Source of the DNA: JACQNR01 sp964533045
GTDB lineage: Bacteria; Acidobacteriota; Terriglobia; UBA7540
NCBI GenBank assembly: GCA_964533045.1
Contig: CAZHKT010000016.1
Coordinates: 1 to 39,433 of the forward strand
Reading direction: 5' to 3'
DNA: 39,433 nt
The position numbers were made by a program, and so were the translations under genes. Below, in pieces: positions 8,330-16,937 of the stretch; position 1 is the stretch's first letter, and every line of letters begins with the position of its first letter. The notes under the pieces are model-generated. The model was given only the letters and a program-made list of their open reading frames with translations, was not told the DNA's origin and made no database searches.

Positions 8330-9247
8330 ATGAGTCGAATCCACGAAGCATTGAAGAAGGCTGAGCAGGAACGCGGCGCGCAGCGGACCACGACCCCGGA
8401 AGTCCTCCCCGCCACGCCCGTCTCGCCCCGCGGGACGGTTCGTCCGGCTTCTGAACCCGTTCCTGTGGCGCAACACCCGGCCGGCATGGGGGACCTCCCG
8501 ACCCTGGAGTCTCTGGCCCGCGTGCCGGTCGCCGAGTGGAAACTTGATCCGAAAATCGTCATTACGGCCAATGCCCACGACGAAAAGACGGGAACAGAGG
8601 AGTTCCGTTCGCTCCGCTCCAAGCTCTACCAGAGCCGGGACGCGGGACCGCTGCGCAAAGTCCTCATCACCAGTGCGGTGCCGCAGGAAGGCAAAACGTA
8701 CGTGGCCGTGAATCTGGTCCACACCATCGTTCGGCAGAAAGAACGGCGGGCGCTCCTCATCGACGGTGACCTGCGCTGGTCTCGGCTGCATACCGCACTG
8801 GGCGCCCGATCGGCTCCCGGCCTGACCGAGTACCTGAAAGGAGAGGCCGACGAGATCTCCATTCTCCAGCGCGGGGCGCCTGAAAATCTCTTCTTCATTG
8901 CCGGCGGCAATTCGGCGCCCAACGCGGCGGAGCTAATCAGCAACGGCCGCTTCAAACAACTTCTGGAACGCCTGACGCCGCTCTTTGACTGGGTGATTAT
9001 TGATTCCCCGCCCTGCATCGCCATGTCCGACGCCACCCTGATGGCCGAGCATTGTGACGGCGTGCTGGTGGTGGTAGCGGCAGGCAAGACACCATTCGAT
9101 CTGGCTCAGAAAACCCGTGAACACCTGAAGAAGTTCCGAATGCTGGGCGTTGTGCTGAATCAGGTCGAACCCCAATACACGGGGGGACATTATTACTACG
9201 GCTACTATCGGGGCTCTGGCGGGAAGGGAAAGAAGAAGGGGTCTTAG
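8330..9247 (+). CDS. Tyrosine autokinase (BY-kinase, CpsD/CapB type)
   Basis: This cytoplasmic BY-kinase phosphorylates itself on a C-terminal tyrosine cluster and, with the Wzz/GumC-type protein at 3491, controls polymer length and export. The 305 residues start MSRIHEALKKAEQER, the conserved opening of XrtA-type kinases. Walker A is SAVPQEGKT (115-123), Walker A' ALLIDGD (141-147) and Walker B WVIIDSPP (221-228). The tail carries six tyrosines (283, 288-290, 292, 293) before a Lys/Gly-rich end. The ATG at 8330 is preferred to the in-frame TTG at 8309 because it gives the family N-terminus and follows GGAGGGAG. Separate kinase and membrane proteins are the usual Gram-positive arrangement and also that of XrtA loci. 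Confidence 0.9.
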   Translation: MSRIHEALKKAEQERGAQRTTTPEVLPATPVSPRGTVRPASEPVPVAQHPAGMGDLPTLESLARVPVAEWKLDPKIVITANAHDEKTGTEEFRSLRSKLYQSRDAGPLRKVLITSAVPQEGKTYVAVNLVHTIVRQKERRALLIDGDLRWSRLHTALGARSAPGLTEYLKGEADEISILQRGAPENLFFIAGGNSAPNAAELISNGRFKQLLERLTPLFDWVIIDSPPCIAMSDATLMAEHCDGVLVVVAAGKTPFDLAQKTREHLKKFRMLGVVLNQVEPQYTGGHYYYGYYRGSGGKGKKKGS

Positions 9248-9250
9248 CAA

Positions 9251-10642
9251 GTGGTTCGGCTTTTTAACGTCTATTATCCAACCCGCGTTTTACTGTTGCT
9301 GGCCGGAGAAGGTGTCTTGGTGTTTGCGGCGTTCGCCTTGGCCGTGCTCGTTCGCCATGGCGCAGACTCCTACCTGTACCTGAATTATGAGGGTGGTTTT
9401 GCCCAGGTAGGACTCGCGGCCGGTGTTTGCCTGATTTGCCTTTACTATTTCGATCTCTACGATTCCATGATCATCAGCAATCAGAGGGAAGTGCTGATCC
9501 GCCTGGTCCAGGTGCTGGGAGCCACCTGTCTGGTCGTGGCGCCCATTCATTATCTGGTGCCGGCTGCGGCCATGGAATCCAGCGTCTTCATTCTGGGTAT
9601 TTCGCTTTCGGGGGTCTTTCTCGCCCTCTGGCGCAAGATGTTCCTGGTCATTAATGCCTCACGCCGCCTGGCTCGTCGTGCCATCCTCGTCGGCAGCGGC
9701 CCCCAGGTCAAATCCCTGAGTACTGAGATCGAGCGCCGGCCAGAGTGGGGCGTCACCGTGCTGGGATATGTCGGAGAAGCGCCGGAGACCCCGGAGGTAA
9801 TGAATGGCCTCCGGCGCCTGGGAAGCCTGGATGATATCGAAGCGGTGGTGAAACAGGAACCGGCGGATCAAGTCATCGTTTCTCTGGCAGAGCGGCGAGG
9901 TCGGTTGCCCATCGAGAGCCTCCTGCGGCTGAAGGCCCGCGGCGTGCTGGTCCAGGACGGAAGCGAAGTCTTCGAGAGCCTGACCGGCAAGGTCCCGCTT
10001 GATTCCATGCGGCTGAGCTGGCTGGTCTTTTCCCGCAGCTTCCCCGTCCGCCACTCCGTCCTCGCTTACAAGCGCATCATGTCCATCATCTTCTCGGCCC
10101 TCGGACTGCTTCTTGCGCTGCCCGTCATGGCTTTGATCGCCGTGGCCATCAAACTGGACTCCCGCGGGCCTGTCATCTTCCGCCAGAAGCGGGTGGGGCA
10201 GGACGGACGACTGTTTGACCTCTACAAGTTTCGGTCCATGCGGATGGACGCGGATCCCAGCTCGCAATACCGGCCCGCAACGGAAAACGACGACCGGATC
10301 ACGCGCGTCGGATACTGGATCCGCAAGGCCCGCCTGGACGAGCTGCCGCAGCTCTACAACATTCTGCGGGGCGACATGTACTTCATCGGACCCCGGCCTT
10401 TTGTCCCTGCCCAGGAGGAAGAGCTGGCCGAAAAGATTCCCTATTACCGGCAACGCTGGCTGGTTCGTCCCGGAGCCACCGGCTGGGCCCAGGTCAACTA
10501 CGGCTATTGCTCCACCGTGGAGGACAATGCGGAAAAACTTGCTTACGACCTTTTCTACATCAAGAACATGTCGATCGGCCTGGATATGCTGATCGCGTTT
10601 CGCACGATCAAAGTTCTCTTGCTGGGCAGAGGCGGACGGTAG
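9251..10642 (+). CDS. Priming sugar-1-phosphate transferase (polyprenyl glycosylphosphotransferase)
   Basis: This integral membrane enzyme starts the repeat unit by moving a sugar-1-phosphate from a nucleotide sugar to undecaprenyl phosphate. It has 463 residues: four N-terminal membrane helices (about 12-35, 50-68, 84-104, 111-134), a CoA-binding-like middle domain (ARRAILVGSGPQ), then the catalytic PglC/WbaP domain (about 272-463) with a membrane helix, GPVIFRQKRVG, LYKFRSM, the LDELPQL catalytic Asp-Glu (363-364), GDMYFIGPRP and RPGATGWAQVNYGY. The GTG start at 9251 follows the kinase stop by three bases and gives MVRLFNVYYP, as in the EpsB_2-type sugar transferases of PEP-CTERM loci. The sugar it transfers cannot be read from sequence. 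Confidence 0.93.
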   Translation: MVRLFNVYYPTRVLLLLAGEGVLVFAAFALAVLVRHGADSYLYLNYEGGFAQVGLAAGVCLICLYYFDLYDSMIISNQREVLIRLVQVLGATCLVVAPIHYLVPAAAMESSVFILGISLSGVFLALWRKMFLVINASRRLARRAILVGSGPQVKSLSTEIERRPEWGVTVLGYVGEAPETPEVMNGLRRLGSLDDIEAVVKQEPADQVIVSLAERRGRLPIESLLRLKARGVLVQDGSEVFESLTGKVPLDSMRLSWLVFSRSFPVRHSVLAYKRIMSIIFSALGLLLALPVMALIAVAIKLDSRGPVIFRQKRVGQDGRLFDLYKFRSMRMDADPSSQYRPATENDDRITRVGYWIRKARLDELPQLYNILRGDMYFIGPRPFVPAQEEELAEKIPYYRQRWLVRPGATGWAQVNYGYCSTVEDNAEKLAYDLFYIKNMSIGLDMLIAFRTIKVLLLGRGGR

Positions 10643-10643
10643 C

Positions 10644-11495
10644 ATGGCGATGACTTGCATCTTTACGGTGGACGTCGAGGATTGGTTTCATATTCTCGAT
10701 GTGCCTTCGGCCCCCCCGCTTTCGCAATGGGATTCACTTCCCTCCCGGGTCGAGAAGAACTTCATGAAGTTGCTCGACATTTTCAGCGAGCACAACGCTC
10801 AGGTCACCTGCTTCTTCCTTGGCTGGATCGCGGAAAAATTCCCGCATCTGGTACGGGAAGCGGCTCAGCGAGGGCACGAGGTCGCATCCCACGGCTACGC
10901 TCACCGATTGGTTTACGAAATGACCCCGGAAGAATTCCTGGACGACGCGAAGCACTCCAAGGACGTCGTCGAGCAGGCTGGAGGGCAGCACGTCCTGGGC
11001 TATCGCTCTTCAGGATTCTCTGTCACTGAGCAGACGCCGTGGTTCTTCTCCAAACTCGTCGAGGCGGGGTACACATACGATTCCTCCGTCTTCCCGGCTC
11101 CTCGGGGTCACGGTGGCTTGAACGGCTCGCCCTTGGCGCCCTACGTCATCCGGACCCCGCATGGCAGCCTGACGGAGTTCCCGATCACGGTCTCCAGGGT
11201 GCTCGGCAAGCCGGTTTGCTTCTTCGGAGGCGGATATCTTCGGCTCTTTCCGTATTTCGTGATCAAGTACATGGCCGAGCAGGTAACCCAGGAGGGTCGC
11301 CCCGTCATCTTCTACATCCACCCCCGGGAGATTGACCCCGAACATCCACGATTGCCGATGGGTTGGGCGCGACGATTTAGGTCGTACATTAATTTGGAAA
11401 GCACTGACCCGAAGATTCGCGGGTTGATGAAGGAGTTTCTGATCACGAATTTCCGAGACTTTCTTTGCGGCTTCATAGTCGTGAAAGGGAATTAG
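10644..11495 (+). CDS. Polysaccharide deacetylase, XrtA-associated type (NodB domain + DUF3473)
   Basis: This enzyme is expected to remove N-acetyl groups from the polymer or its lipid-linked precursor. The 283 residues begin CIFTVDVEDWFHI, giving the metal/catalytic acid region (D10, E12, D13), then the metal histidines ASHGYAH (H83, H87), GYRSSGFS near 119-125, DSSVFP near 146, and FYIHPREID near 227. The C-terminal part (LESTDPKIRGLMKEF) is the DUF3473 extension typical of the PEP-CTERM-locus deacetylases. There is no signal peptide, so it may act in the cytoplasm or at the inner face of the membrane. It starts one base after the preceding stop and overlaps nothing. A second, different deacetylase lies at 16924. 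Confidence 0.92.
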   Translation: MAMTCIFTVDVEDWFHILDVPSAPPLSQWDSLPSRVEKNFMKLLDIFSEHNAQVTCFFLGWIAEKFPHLVREAAQRGHEVASHGYAHRLVYEMTPEEFLDDAKHSKDVVEQAGGQHVLGYRSSGFSVTEQTPWFFSKLVEAGYTYDSSVFPAPRGHGGLNGSPLAPYVIRTPHGSLTEFPITVSRVLGKPVCFFGGGYLRLFPYFVIKYMAEQVTQEGRPVIFYIHPREIDPEHPRLPMGWARRFRSYINLESTDPKIRGLMKEFLITNFRDFLCGFIVVKGN

Positions 11496-11496
11496 A

Positions 11497-12876
11497 TTGT
11501 CAACACCCCACAGCACAATACCGGCTGCAGAGGATTTCCCATCCTTTGGGGTTTCCAGCGTTCGAACTCATGCCGACTCTCGCTGGAGCCTTGCGTTTGT
11601 CGGGATCCTGGGCTATCTGATCGTCGAATACATGCGACTGCCCATGTCGTACGAGTTTTTCCGCACGATATACATCGGCAAGGTAGTCATTCTAGTGGCG
11701 GCAATCGGCTGGGTCTTCTCTCCCCGGCTTCCGGTGGCGGACCGATCCCCCATCCGCTCCATCGACATTGCGATGGGCGGATTGGTAGTCGGAGCCTTCT
11801 TCTCCATGCTTTTCNNNNNNNNNNTGGCCTGGAACGGCTACGTAGATCTTCTTAAATGGGGCATCACGTACTTTCTGATTTCGCGCACACTGGTTAGTAC
11901 TTGGAGGTTGAAGGTGTCAATCTTCATCATGCTGCTGCTCAACCTCAAGTTGGCTCAGGCTGCGATCCGTTATTTCTACAATACGCGGTCCTTTTATGAT
12001 GAAGTTGCTGCGGTACGGGAAGGTGCGAGGGCCGGATCCACCGGCTTCTTTTCGAATTCTGCTGATTTTGGCCTGGCCATGTGCGTCGTTTGGCCCATCG
12101 CCTTCATGCTTCTCTTTGCCAAGATGAAGGGCCTCTGGCGCATCCTGTTGATTGCCTGCTCGGTGGTCTTCCTTGTCGCCATCATCATTTGTGGGTCGCG
12201 CGGTGCCTTGGTGGGGGGGGTCTGCATCGTCATCGTGGGAGTAATCGCAACCGGGAAAAAGCGCGCTGCACTAGTCATGGCTCTGCTCATGCTTCCGGGA
12301 ATCCTCTATCTGCTTCCCGGAGCGAGCAAAGAGCGCTTTCGATCGGCCTGGGAGCTGGAGGGAGATGTCACAGCGCAAAGTCGCCTGACTTTCTGGAAAG
12401 CCGGTCTGAGAATGTTCGCGGAGGATCCCATCTTGGGCGTCGGCATCAAAAACTTCCCGATCACTCGCCTGAAACGGCACGCGGACATGGGAGAAACGAC
12501 CCGCGCCTGGGTACCGCACAGTCTCTACATTGAAGTGTTATCCGAATTGGGCTTGGCCGGCACCCTCCCTGGCATGTCCCTGTTTGTACTACTGTTCATC
12601 ATTAATTCGCGCACACGGAAGCACCTCCTCACTTTGGGGCCGGACCAGCGGACCAGTTTCGAGTACTGCCTGAGCTGGGGCCTGGTCCTTGGTACGGTCG
12701 GATACATGACGGCGGGAGCTTTCATTGCAGTGTTTTACTACCCGCACCTCTGGGTATTGTTGGGTCTGAGCACTGGGCTATACGTTGCGGCCGCTCGCAA
12801 AACGGTTTCGTTCGCACCCGTGCCGACGATTCCCGGAGACCTTCCTTGGGATCAGGCACCGCCGAGAAAGGACTAG
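11497..12876 (+). CDS. O-antigen polymerase/ligase-like membrane protein (Wzy_C), with sequence gap
   Basis: This polytopic membrane protein of about 459 residues should polymerise lipid-linked repeat units in the periplasm. It has about ten hydrophobic helices and the Wzy_C signature: CGSRGALVGG, then RLTFWKAGLRMF, DPILGVGIKNF and VPHSLYIEVLSELGLAG, with the large periplasmic loop between them. The TTG start at 11497 follows GGGA at 11487-11490. Ten Ns at 11815-11824 fall in the second or third helix; the frame is open on both sides if the gap is truly about 10 bases, but the length there is not reliable. Polymerase and ligase families are not separable by sequence alone; in this gene order polymerase is more likely. 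Confidence 0.85.
   Translation: MSTPHSTIPAAEDFPSFGVSSVRTHADSRWSLAFVGILGYLIVEYMRLPMSYEFFRTIYIGKVVILVAAIGWVFSPRLPVADRSPIRSIDIAMGGLVVGAFFSMLFXXXXAWNGYVDLLKWGITYFLISRTLVSTWRLKVSIFIMLLLNLKLAQAAIRYFYNTRSFYDEVAAVREGARAGSTGFFSNSADFGLAMCVVWPIAFMLLFAKMKGLWRILLIACSVVFLVAIIICGSRGALVGGVCIVIVGVIATGKKRAALVMALLMLPGILYLLPGASKERFRSAWELEGDVTAQSRLTFWKAGLRMFAEDPILGVGIKNFPITRLKRHADMGETTRAWVPHSLYIEVLSELGLAGTLPGMSLFVLLFIINSRTRKHLLTLGPDQRTSFEYCLSWGLVLGTVGYMTAGAFIAVFYYPHLWVLLGLSTGLYVAAARKTVSFAPVPTIPGDLPWDQAPPRKD
11815..11824. other. Assembly gap (10 N)
   Basis: Ten undetermined bases lie inside the polymerase gene. A round number of Ns is often a placeholder of unknown size, so up to a few residues, or more, of the encoded protein are uncertain. 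Confidence 0.99.
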
Positions 12877-12879
12877 GAA

Positions 12880-14079
12880 TTGTTCCGATTCGTTGCTCCC
12901 GCCGGAGCACCGCTTGGGCTGTCTCAAATTGCAAAGGCGCTGCTCCGCATGGCCACCGCCGAGACATCTAGTGCAGGTATGTGTTCGACAGTGGCCGAGC
13001 AGTTTGGCGTCGGCTTCGCCCTGGGAACTTACTCGGGACGGGCAGCCCTCCTGACTATTCTCCGCGCGTTGCATAGGCTGCGGCCTCAGCGGAACGTGAT
13101 TGCTGTTCCTGGTTACGTGTGTTTTTCCGTCCCGGCGGCGGTGGCCCGAGCTGGACTGCGAGTCCTGCCTGTCGAAATGGATCCGCATCAGCTCGATTAT
13201 GATTTTGAAGCCCTCGCAGCGCTGCGGCCGGAGCGTTTGCTGGCTGTCCTCTCGCCAAGCCTGTTCGGGCTGGTCAACGATCTGAAAAGAATTGAGGCGA
13301 TCGCGCGCAGCAAGGGCGCCTTTGTCATTGATGACGCTGCTCAAGCATTCGGCGCCTCACGGGAGGGGCGTTTGGCCGGAACGGCCGGGGATGTTGGCTT
13401 CTTCAGTTTTGGGCGGGGAAAGGTCCTCGGGAGCCTGGCGGGTGGGATGATTCTGACTCGCTCCTCCGAGATTGCTCGCGCTATTACAACCGAGACGCTC
13501 AGGCTTCCTCCGCCGGCATGGGGAGGAGACCTTTGGCTGCTTGCAAGAATGGTCGGCTACGCCATGCTCTTGAACCCGCATTTATACTGGCTTCCCAATT
13601 CGCTCCCGCTCCTGGGGCTTGGGACCACGGAGTTCGACCCAGATTTCAAAGCGACGAAACCTTCCCGACTGACTATGGCAATGGTTCAACAGCTTCTACC
13701 CGAGGTCAAGAATCTGCAGACTCTACGGCGAAGGAACGCCTGCAGCATCGCGTGCAAACTCCAGGGTCTCGGAAGCTTCAGCATCCCTCAACCTGCGCCA
13801 GAGTGTGAGCCATCTTATATCCGACTCCCAGTCATTGCGCGCGACGAGAAGACCCGCGATCAGGCCGTCGCCGCGTTGCTCTCCCGGGGTATAGGAGCTT
13901 CCCTCATGTATCCGACCGCGGTTTGCGATATTCCAGGAATCGGCTGCTGCACTGCTGCCGAGAACGTCCATTGCCCAAGGGCCGAATCTCTAGCGCGAAG
14001 TCTTTTCACGCTGCCCACGAGTCCCTACTTGACGGAGAGGGACTTGGAGGAAATCGCGCGAGTACTGCGGAGTATCTAG
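12880..14079 (+). CDS. DegT/DnrJ/EryC1/StrS-type PLP aminotransferase
   Basis: The 399-residue product resembles sugar aminotransferases that convert a keto-sugar nucleotide to an amino sugar. Visible marks are VPGYVCFSVPAAVARAGL (substrate/PLP region, 76-93), FVIDDAAQAFGA (148-159, the Asp that holds the PLP ring nitrogen), and GDVGFFSFGRGK with the probable PLP lysine K181, followed by LAGGM in place of the usual GEGGM. The TTG start has AAAGGA seven bases upstream and lies three bases after the polymerase stop. The product is more divergent than typical sugar aminotransferases, so the substrate could be something other than a nucleotide sugar. It may supply an amino sugar that the FemAB-like or ATP-grasp enzymes then decorate. 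Confidence 0.82.
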   Translation: MFRFVAPAGAPLGLSQIAKALLRMATAETSSAGMCSTVAEQFGVGFALGTYSGRAALLTILRALHRLRPQRNVIAVPGYVCFSVPAAVARAGLRVLPVEMDPHQLDYDFEALAALRPERLLAVLSPSLFGLVNDLKRIEAIARSKGAFVIDDAAQAFGASREGRLAGTAGDVGFFSFGRGKVLGSLAGGMILTRSSEIARAITTETLRLPPPAWGGDLWLLARMVGYAMLLNPHLYWLPNSLPLLGLGTTEFDPDFKATKPSRLTMAMVQQLLPEVKNLQTLRRRNACSIACKLQGLGSFSIPQPAPECEPSYIRLPVIARDEKTRDQAVAALLSRGIGASLMYPTAVCDIPGIGCCTAAENVHCPRAESLARSLFTLPTSPYLTERDLEEIARVLRSI

Positions 14080-14083
14080 AAGG

Positions 14084-15559
14084 ATGATCGCTGAAATCAA
14101 GAAACTCGTGAAGCACTCCGGAATCTACGGGATGGGGATCATCGGCTCCAAGCTTGTGGGATTCGTGATGCTACCGGTGTACACCCGTTACCTTCAGCCC
14201 GCCGATTATGGAACCCTTGAGATGATGGACTTACTGGTCTTTTTTGCCACCAGTTTCGCCTCAATGGGAGTGTATGGTGCGGTCTTCCGCTTCTACGCCG
14301 CCTACTCGGCAGAGTCAGACAAAAAAGAGGTCATCGGAACGGCGCTGTACTTCACGGGCGGTTCTTCGCTTCTGATTTCGGTCATGATATTTGCCGGCGC
14401 ACCATGGATCGCCGATGGCTTCCTGGGAAGTGTCGAATCCACGAATTACGTCCGCATTGTGGGAGCCACTTTCCTCTTCTCGAACTTGTGTGAAGTGCCG
14501 ATGGCGTACCTGCAGGCGCAAGAGAAATCACTGCTCTTTGTAGGCTTGGGCTTCGGCCGGACTTTGCTGAGTGCCCTCATGCTGGGGATTGTTCTCGCCG
14601 TCTTCCGCTGGGGAGTTCTGGGCGTCCTGCTGGTAAATTGCTTCTCAAATCTGCTGGTAAGCCTGATCCTATTTCGAACCGTCTTGTGGAGCATCCCTCG
14701 CCGATTGGCGCGGGAGAAGCTGGCGGAGATGCTGAGCTACGGCCTTCCCATGGTCCTCGGAGCACTCGCTTCGTTTGTTCTCACTTTCTCGGACCGTTTC
14801 TTCCTGCGCAAGTTTGGATCGCTGGCCGATGTCGGAGTCTACGCACTGGGGTACAAACTGGCCATGGTCGTCGCCCTGCTGACCAACAGTCCTTTTGCAC
14901 TGGCCTGGCAGTGGCAGCAGTTTGATGTGGCGGCCAAAAAGGACGCCAAAGAGCTTTACGCCAAGATCCAGTTATATCAACTGTTGGTGTCATTGATGGT
15001 GGGAATCATGGTGTCGCTTCTAGCTCGGGACGCTCTTCGGATTCTCACCCCTCCGACCTACTGGGACGGATACCGCATCGTCCCCTTGATCGTTCTCTGT
15101 TACATCATTGATAACGTTCGAACCGTGATCCTGAGCGGCGTTTTGGTCAGGCGCACCACCCATTACCACGCTTGGATCGGGCTGGTCGTGGCGCTGGCCG
15201 ACTTGGCGTTGAACTATCTGTTAATCCCGCCGTACCTGGCCATGGGCGCCGCGGTCGCCACGTTGGCCGCATATTCTCTGCGCCTGGGCCTGACATACTG
15301 GGCTGCGCAACACGTATACCCTGTCCCCTACGAGTACTTCCGTGGCGGCTTGGCGCTGGCATCAGCAGTGGCGCTGTACTTGGCAAGTACGTTCGTGAGA
15401 TTGCCCGTGATACCATCGATCATAGCCAATCTGTGCCTCATGGGCATTTTCGGGTTGGCGATTCTGCTGTTGTTACAACCCGGGGAGCGGGTCATGGTTC
15501 GGCAAATAGGTTTCAGCGCCGCTCAGAAGCTGAAATCCGCCTTTAGGCATCAGGCATAA
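14084..15559 (+). CDS. Lipopolysaccharide/EPS flippase (Wzx, MOP superfamily)
   Basis: This 491-residue membrane protein has about 12-14 hydrophobic helices and the N-terminal pattern of Wzx-type flippases (LVKHSGIYGMG, GFVMLPVYTRYLQPADYGTLEMMD). It should flip undecaprenyl-linked repeat units across the inner membrane for polymerisation. Further family marks are FSDRFFLRKFGSLADVGVYALGYK near residues 233-256, seen as a split motif, and LNYLLIPPYLAMGAAVATL near 390. It begins four bases after the aminotransferase. Presence with the Wzy-like protein points to a Wzx/Wzy-dependent pathway rather than an ABC-transporter route. Confidence 0.9.
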   Translation: MIAEIKKLVKHSGIYGMGIIGSKLVGFVMLPVYTRYLQPADYGTLEMMDLLVFFATSFASMGVYGAVFRFYAAYSAESDKKEVIGTALYFTGGSSLLISVMIFAGAPWIADGFLGSVESTNYVRIVGATFLFSNLCEVPMAYLQAQEKSLLFVGLGFGRTLLSALMLGIVLAVFRWGVLGVLLVNCFSNLLVSLILFRTVLWSIPRRLAREKLAEMLSYGLPMVLGALASFVLTFSDRFFLRKFGSLADVGVYALGYKLAMVVALLTNSPFALAWQWQQFDVAAKKDAKELYAKIQLYQLLVSLMVGIMVSLLARDALRILTPPTYWDGYRIVPLIVLCYIIDNVRTVILSGVLVRRTTHYHAWIGLVVALADLALNYLLIPPYLAMGAAVATLAAYSLRLGLTYWAAQHVYPVPYEYFRGGLALASAVALYLASTFVRLPVIPSIIANLCLMGIFGLAILLLLQPGERVMVRQIGFSAAQKLKSAFRHQA

Positions 15560-15581
15560 ACAGAAGGACGACGGCAGAGAT

Positions 15582-16937
15582 ATGGCTACCCGAACCCACA
15601 CTGCGCGAAGCGTAATGGTCATTTCCTTTGACTTCCCTCCCCGACGCACCAGTGCGACCTACCGGCTGGGCAATCTCACTCGCTACCTGCTCAGCCCCCG
15701 ATGGCAACCCACGGTGCTCACCATCAAAATCCGTCCTGAGGATCTTGCGGAGCCTGAGCAATTCCAGAAGATCTCCCGCGACATTCGAATCGAAAGAACT
15801 GCGTACTGGCGGGTCAGCAAGTGGGAGGCTGTCGCGCACAAGACGGTGAAATCTGCGGGAGCGTTCAAATCGCCTGCCATGGAAGTTCCGCCAACCCTGT
15901 TTGATCGCGCGCTGCGTCGCCTGGCGGCTTTTGTCCGCTCGTGCCTCTATTTCCCGGATTACAGTGTGGGATGGGTTCCTTTCGGAGTGGGGCGGGGCTT
16001 GCGTTTGATACGGAAGCAGCGCTTCGACGTGATCTTCACCAGTGAGCCGCCCCGCGCTGCTTCTGTGGTCGGTCTTTTCCTGAAGCTGCTCACGGGGATT
16101 CCCTGGGTGTTCGAAGTCATGGACCCCTGGTATCCTCCCGACCGGCCCTGGCGACGCCGATTTGAGCACTGGCTTTTCGGTCTCATGCTGCGGCGAGCGG
16201 ACGCGGTAGTCGTCATGACGGAAGGCCATAAGCAGGATCTTCATGAGCGATTCGTTATTCCCGAAAGCAAACTGCATGTAATTCCAAACGGCTTCGATGA
16301 GGAGGATTTTCACCCCGACCATGCCGCCATGGTCGGCACACCCACTGAAATGTGCAGTCCGGGGTATATCCATTTCTCTCATTTCGGGACGGTCTATCCG
16401 CGGAATGCAGGAAGATTCTTTCCCGCGCTCGCCGAACTCCTCGCCGAGACACCGGAGCTGCGGCAGCGCGTCCGCATCCATATGGTGGGTTTTCCCGACC
16501 AGAGTATCCGGCGCTTTGTACAGGAAAGCGGCTTGGGCGATGTGGTCGAGTTCAGGGAATTCATCACTTCGCATGCTCAGGTTCTACGGGAGATGTATGC
16601 GACGCACTGTCTCCTCCTCTTTTGGGGCGACCGGGAATTTTCCCGCCTCGCGGCAGCAGGCAAAACTTACGTGTATCTGAGAACGGGACGCCCCATTCTT
16701 GCCGTCACGGGCCCCGGGACAATCGAGGAACGGGTTCAGGCTGCCGGGGCAGGATGGGTGGTCAGTCCCGATGACCCTTCCCAAATCAAGGCAAAGCTCA
16801 GGGAGGTTATCGGAAAACTGGAACGGAACGAACCCATGCCAGGCGCAAAATCTCAAGATCTGGATCGCTTTCGCTGGGATCGCCTCGCTGCCCAGCTCGC
16901 CGAAGTCCTCGATGGAGTTGTTGATGGCCAGCATTAG
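15582..16937 (+). CDS. Glycosyltransferase, GT4-like (GT-B fold)
   Basis: This 451-residue cytoplasmic GT-B enzyme has the N-terminal glycine-poor opening SFDFPPRRTSATYRLGNLTRYL, the mid-protein VFEVMDPWYPPDRP, the linker VIPNGFDEEDFHP, and the C-terminal nucleotide-sugar region starting HFGTVYPRNAGRF. The acidic E-x7-E of GT4 is poorly kept: the segment reads KTYVYLRTGRPILAVTGPG, as in GT4 members related to WcaC-type and fucosamine transferases. It adds one sugar of the repeat unit; donor and acceptor are unknown. A start at 15582 follows AGAAGGACGA. Its end overlaps the next gene by 14 bases. Confidence 0.85.
   Translation: MATRTHTARSVMVISFDFPPRRTSATYRLGNLTRYLLSPRWQPTVLTIKIRPEDLAEPEQFQKISRDIRIERTAYWRVSKWEAVAHKTVKSAGAFKSPAMEVPPTLFDRALRRLAAFVRSCLYFPDYSVGWVPFGVGRGLRLIRKQRFDVIFTSEPPRAASVVGLFLKLLTGIPWVFEVMDPWYPPDRPWRRRFEHWLFGLMLRRADAVVVMTEGHKQDLHERFVIPESKLHVIPNGFDEEDFHPDHAAMVGTPTEMCSPGYIHFSHFGTVYPRNAGRFFPALAELLAETPELRQRVRIHMVGFPDQSIRRFVQESGLGDVVEFREFITSHAQVLREMYATHCLLLFWGDREFSRLAAAGKTYVYLRTGRPILAVTGPGTIEERVQAAGAGWVVSPDDPSQIKAKLREVIGKLERNEPMPGAKSQDLDRFRWDRLAAQLAEVLDGVVDGQH

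Noticed and set aside
11497..12876. The multi-helix protein as a possible exosortase.
   Set aside because: Its GVGIKNF, PHSLYIEVLSELGLAG and large loop are Wzy_C features; the exosortase Cys/Arg/His arrangement is not seen.
16699..16923. An earlier start for the second deacetylase.
   Set aside because: These 75 codons lie inside the glycosyltransferase gene and would put a non-homologous segment before the membrane anchor.
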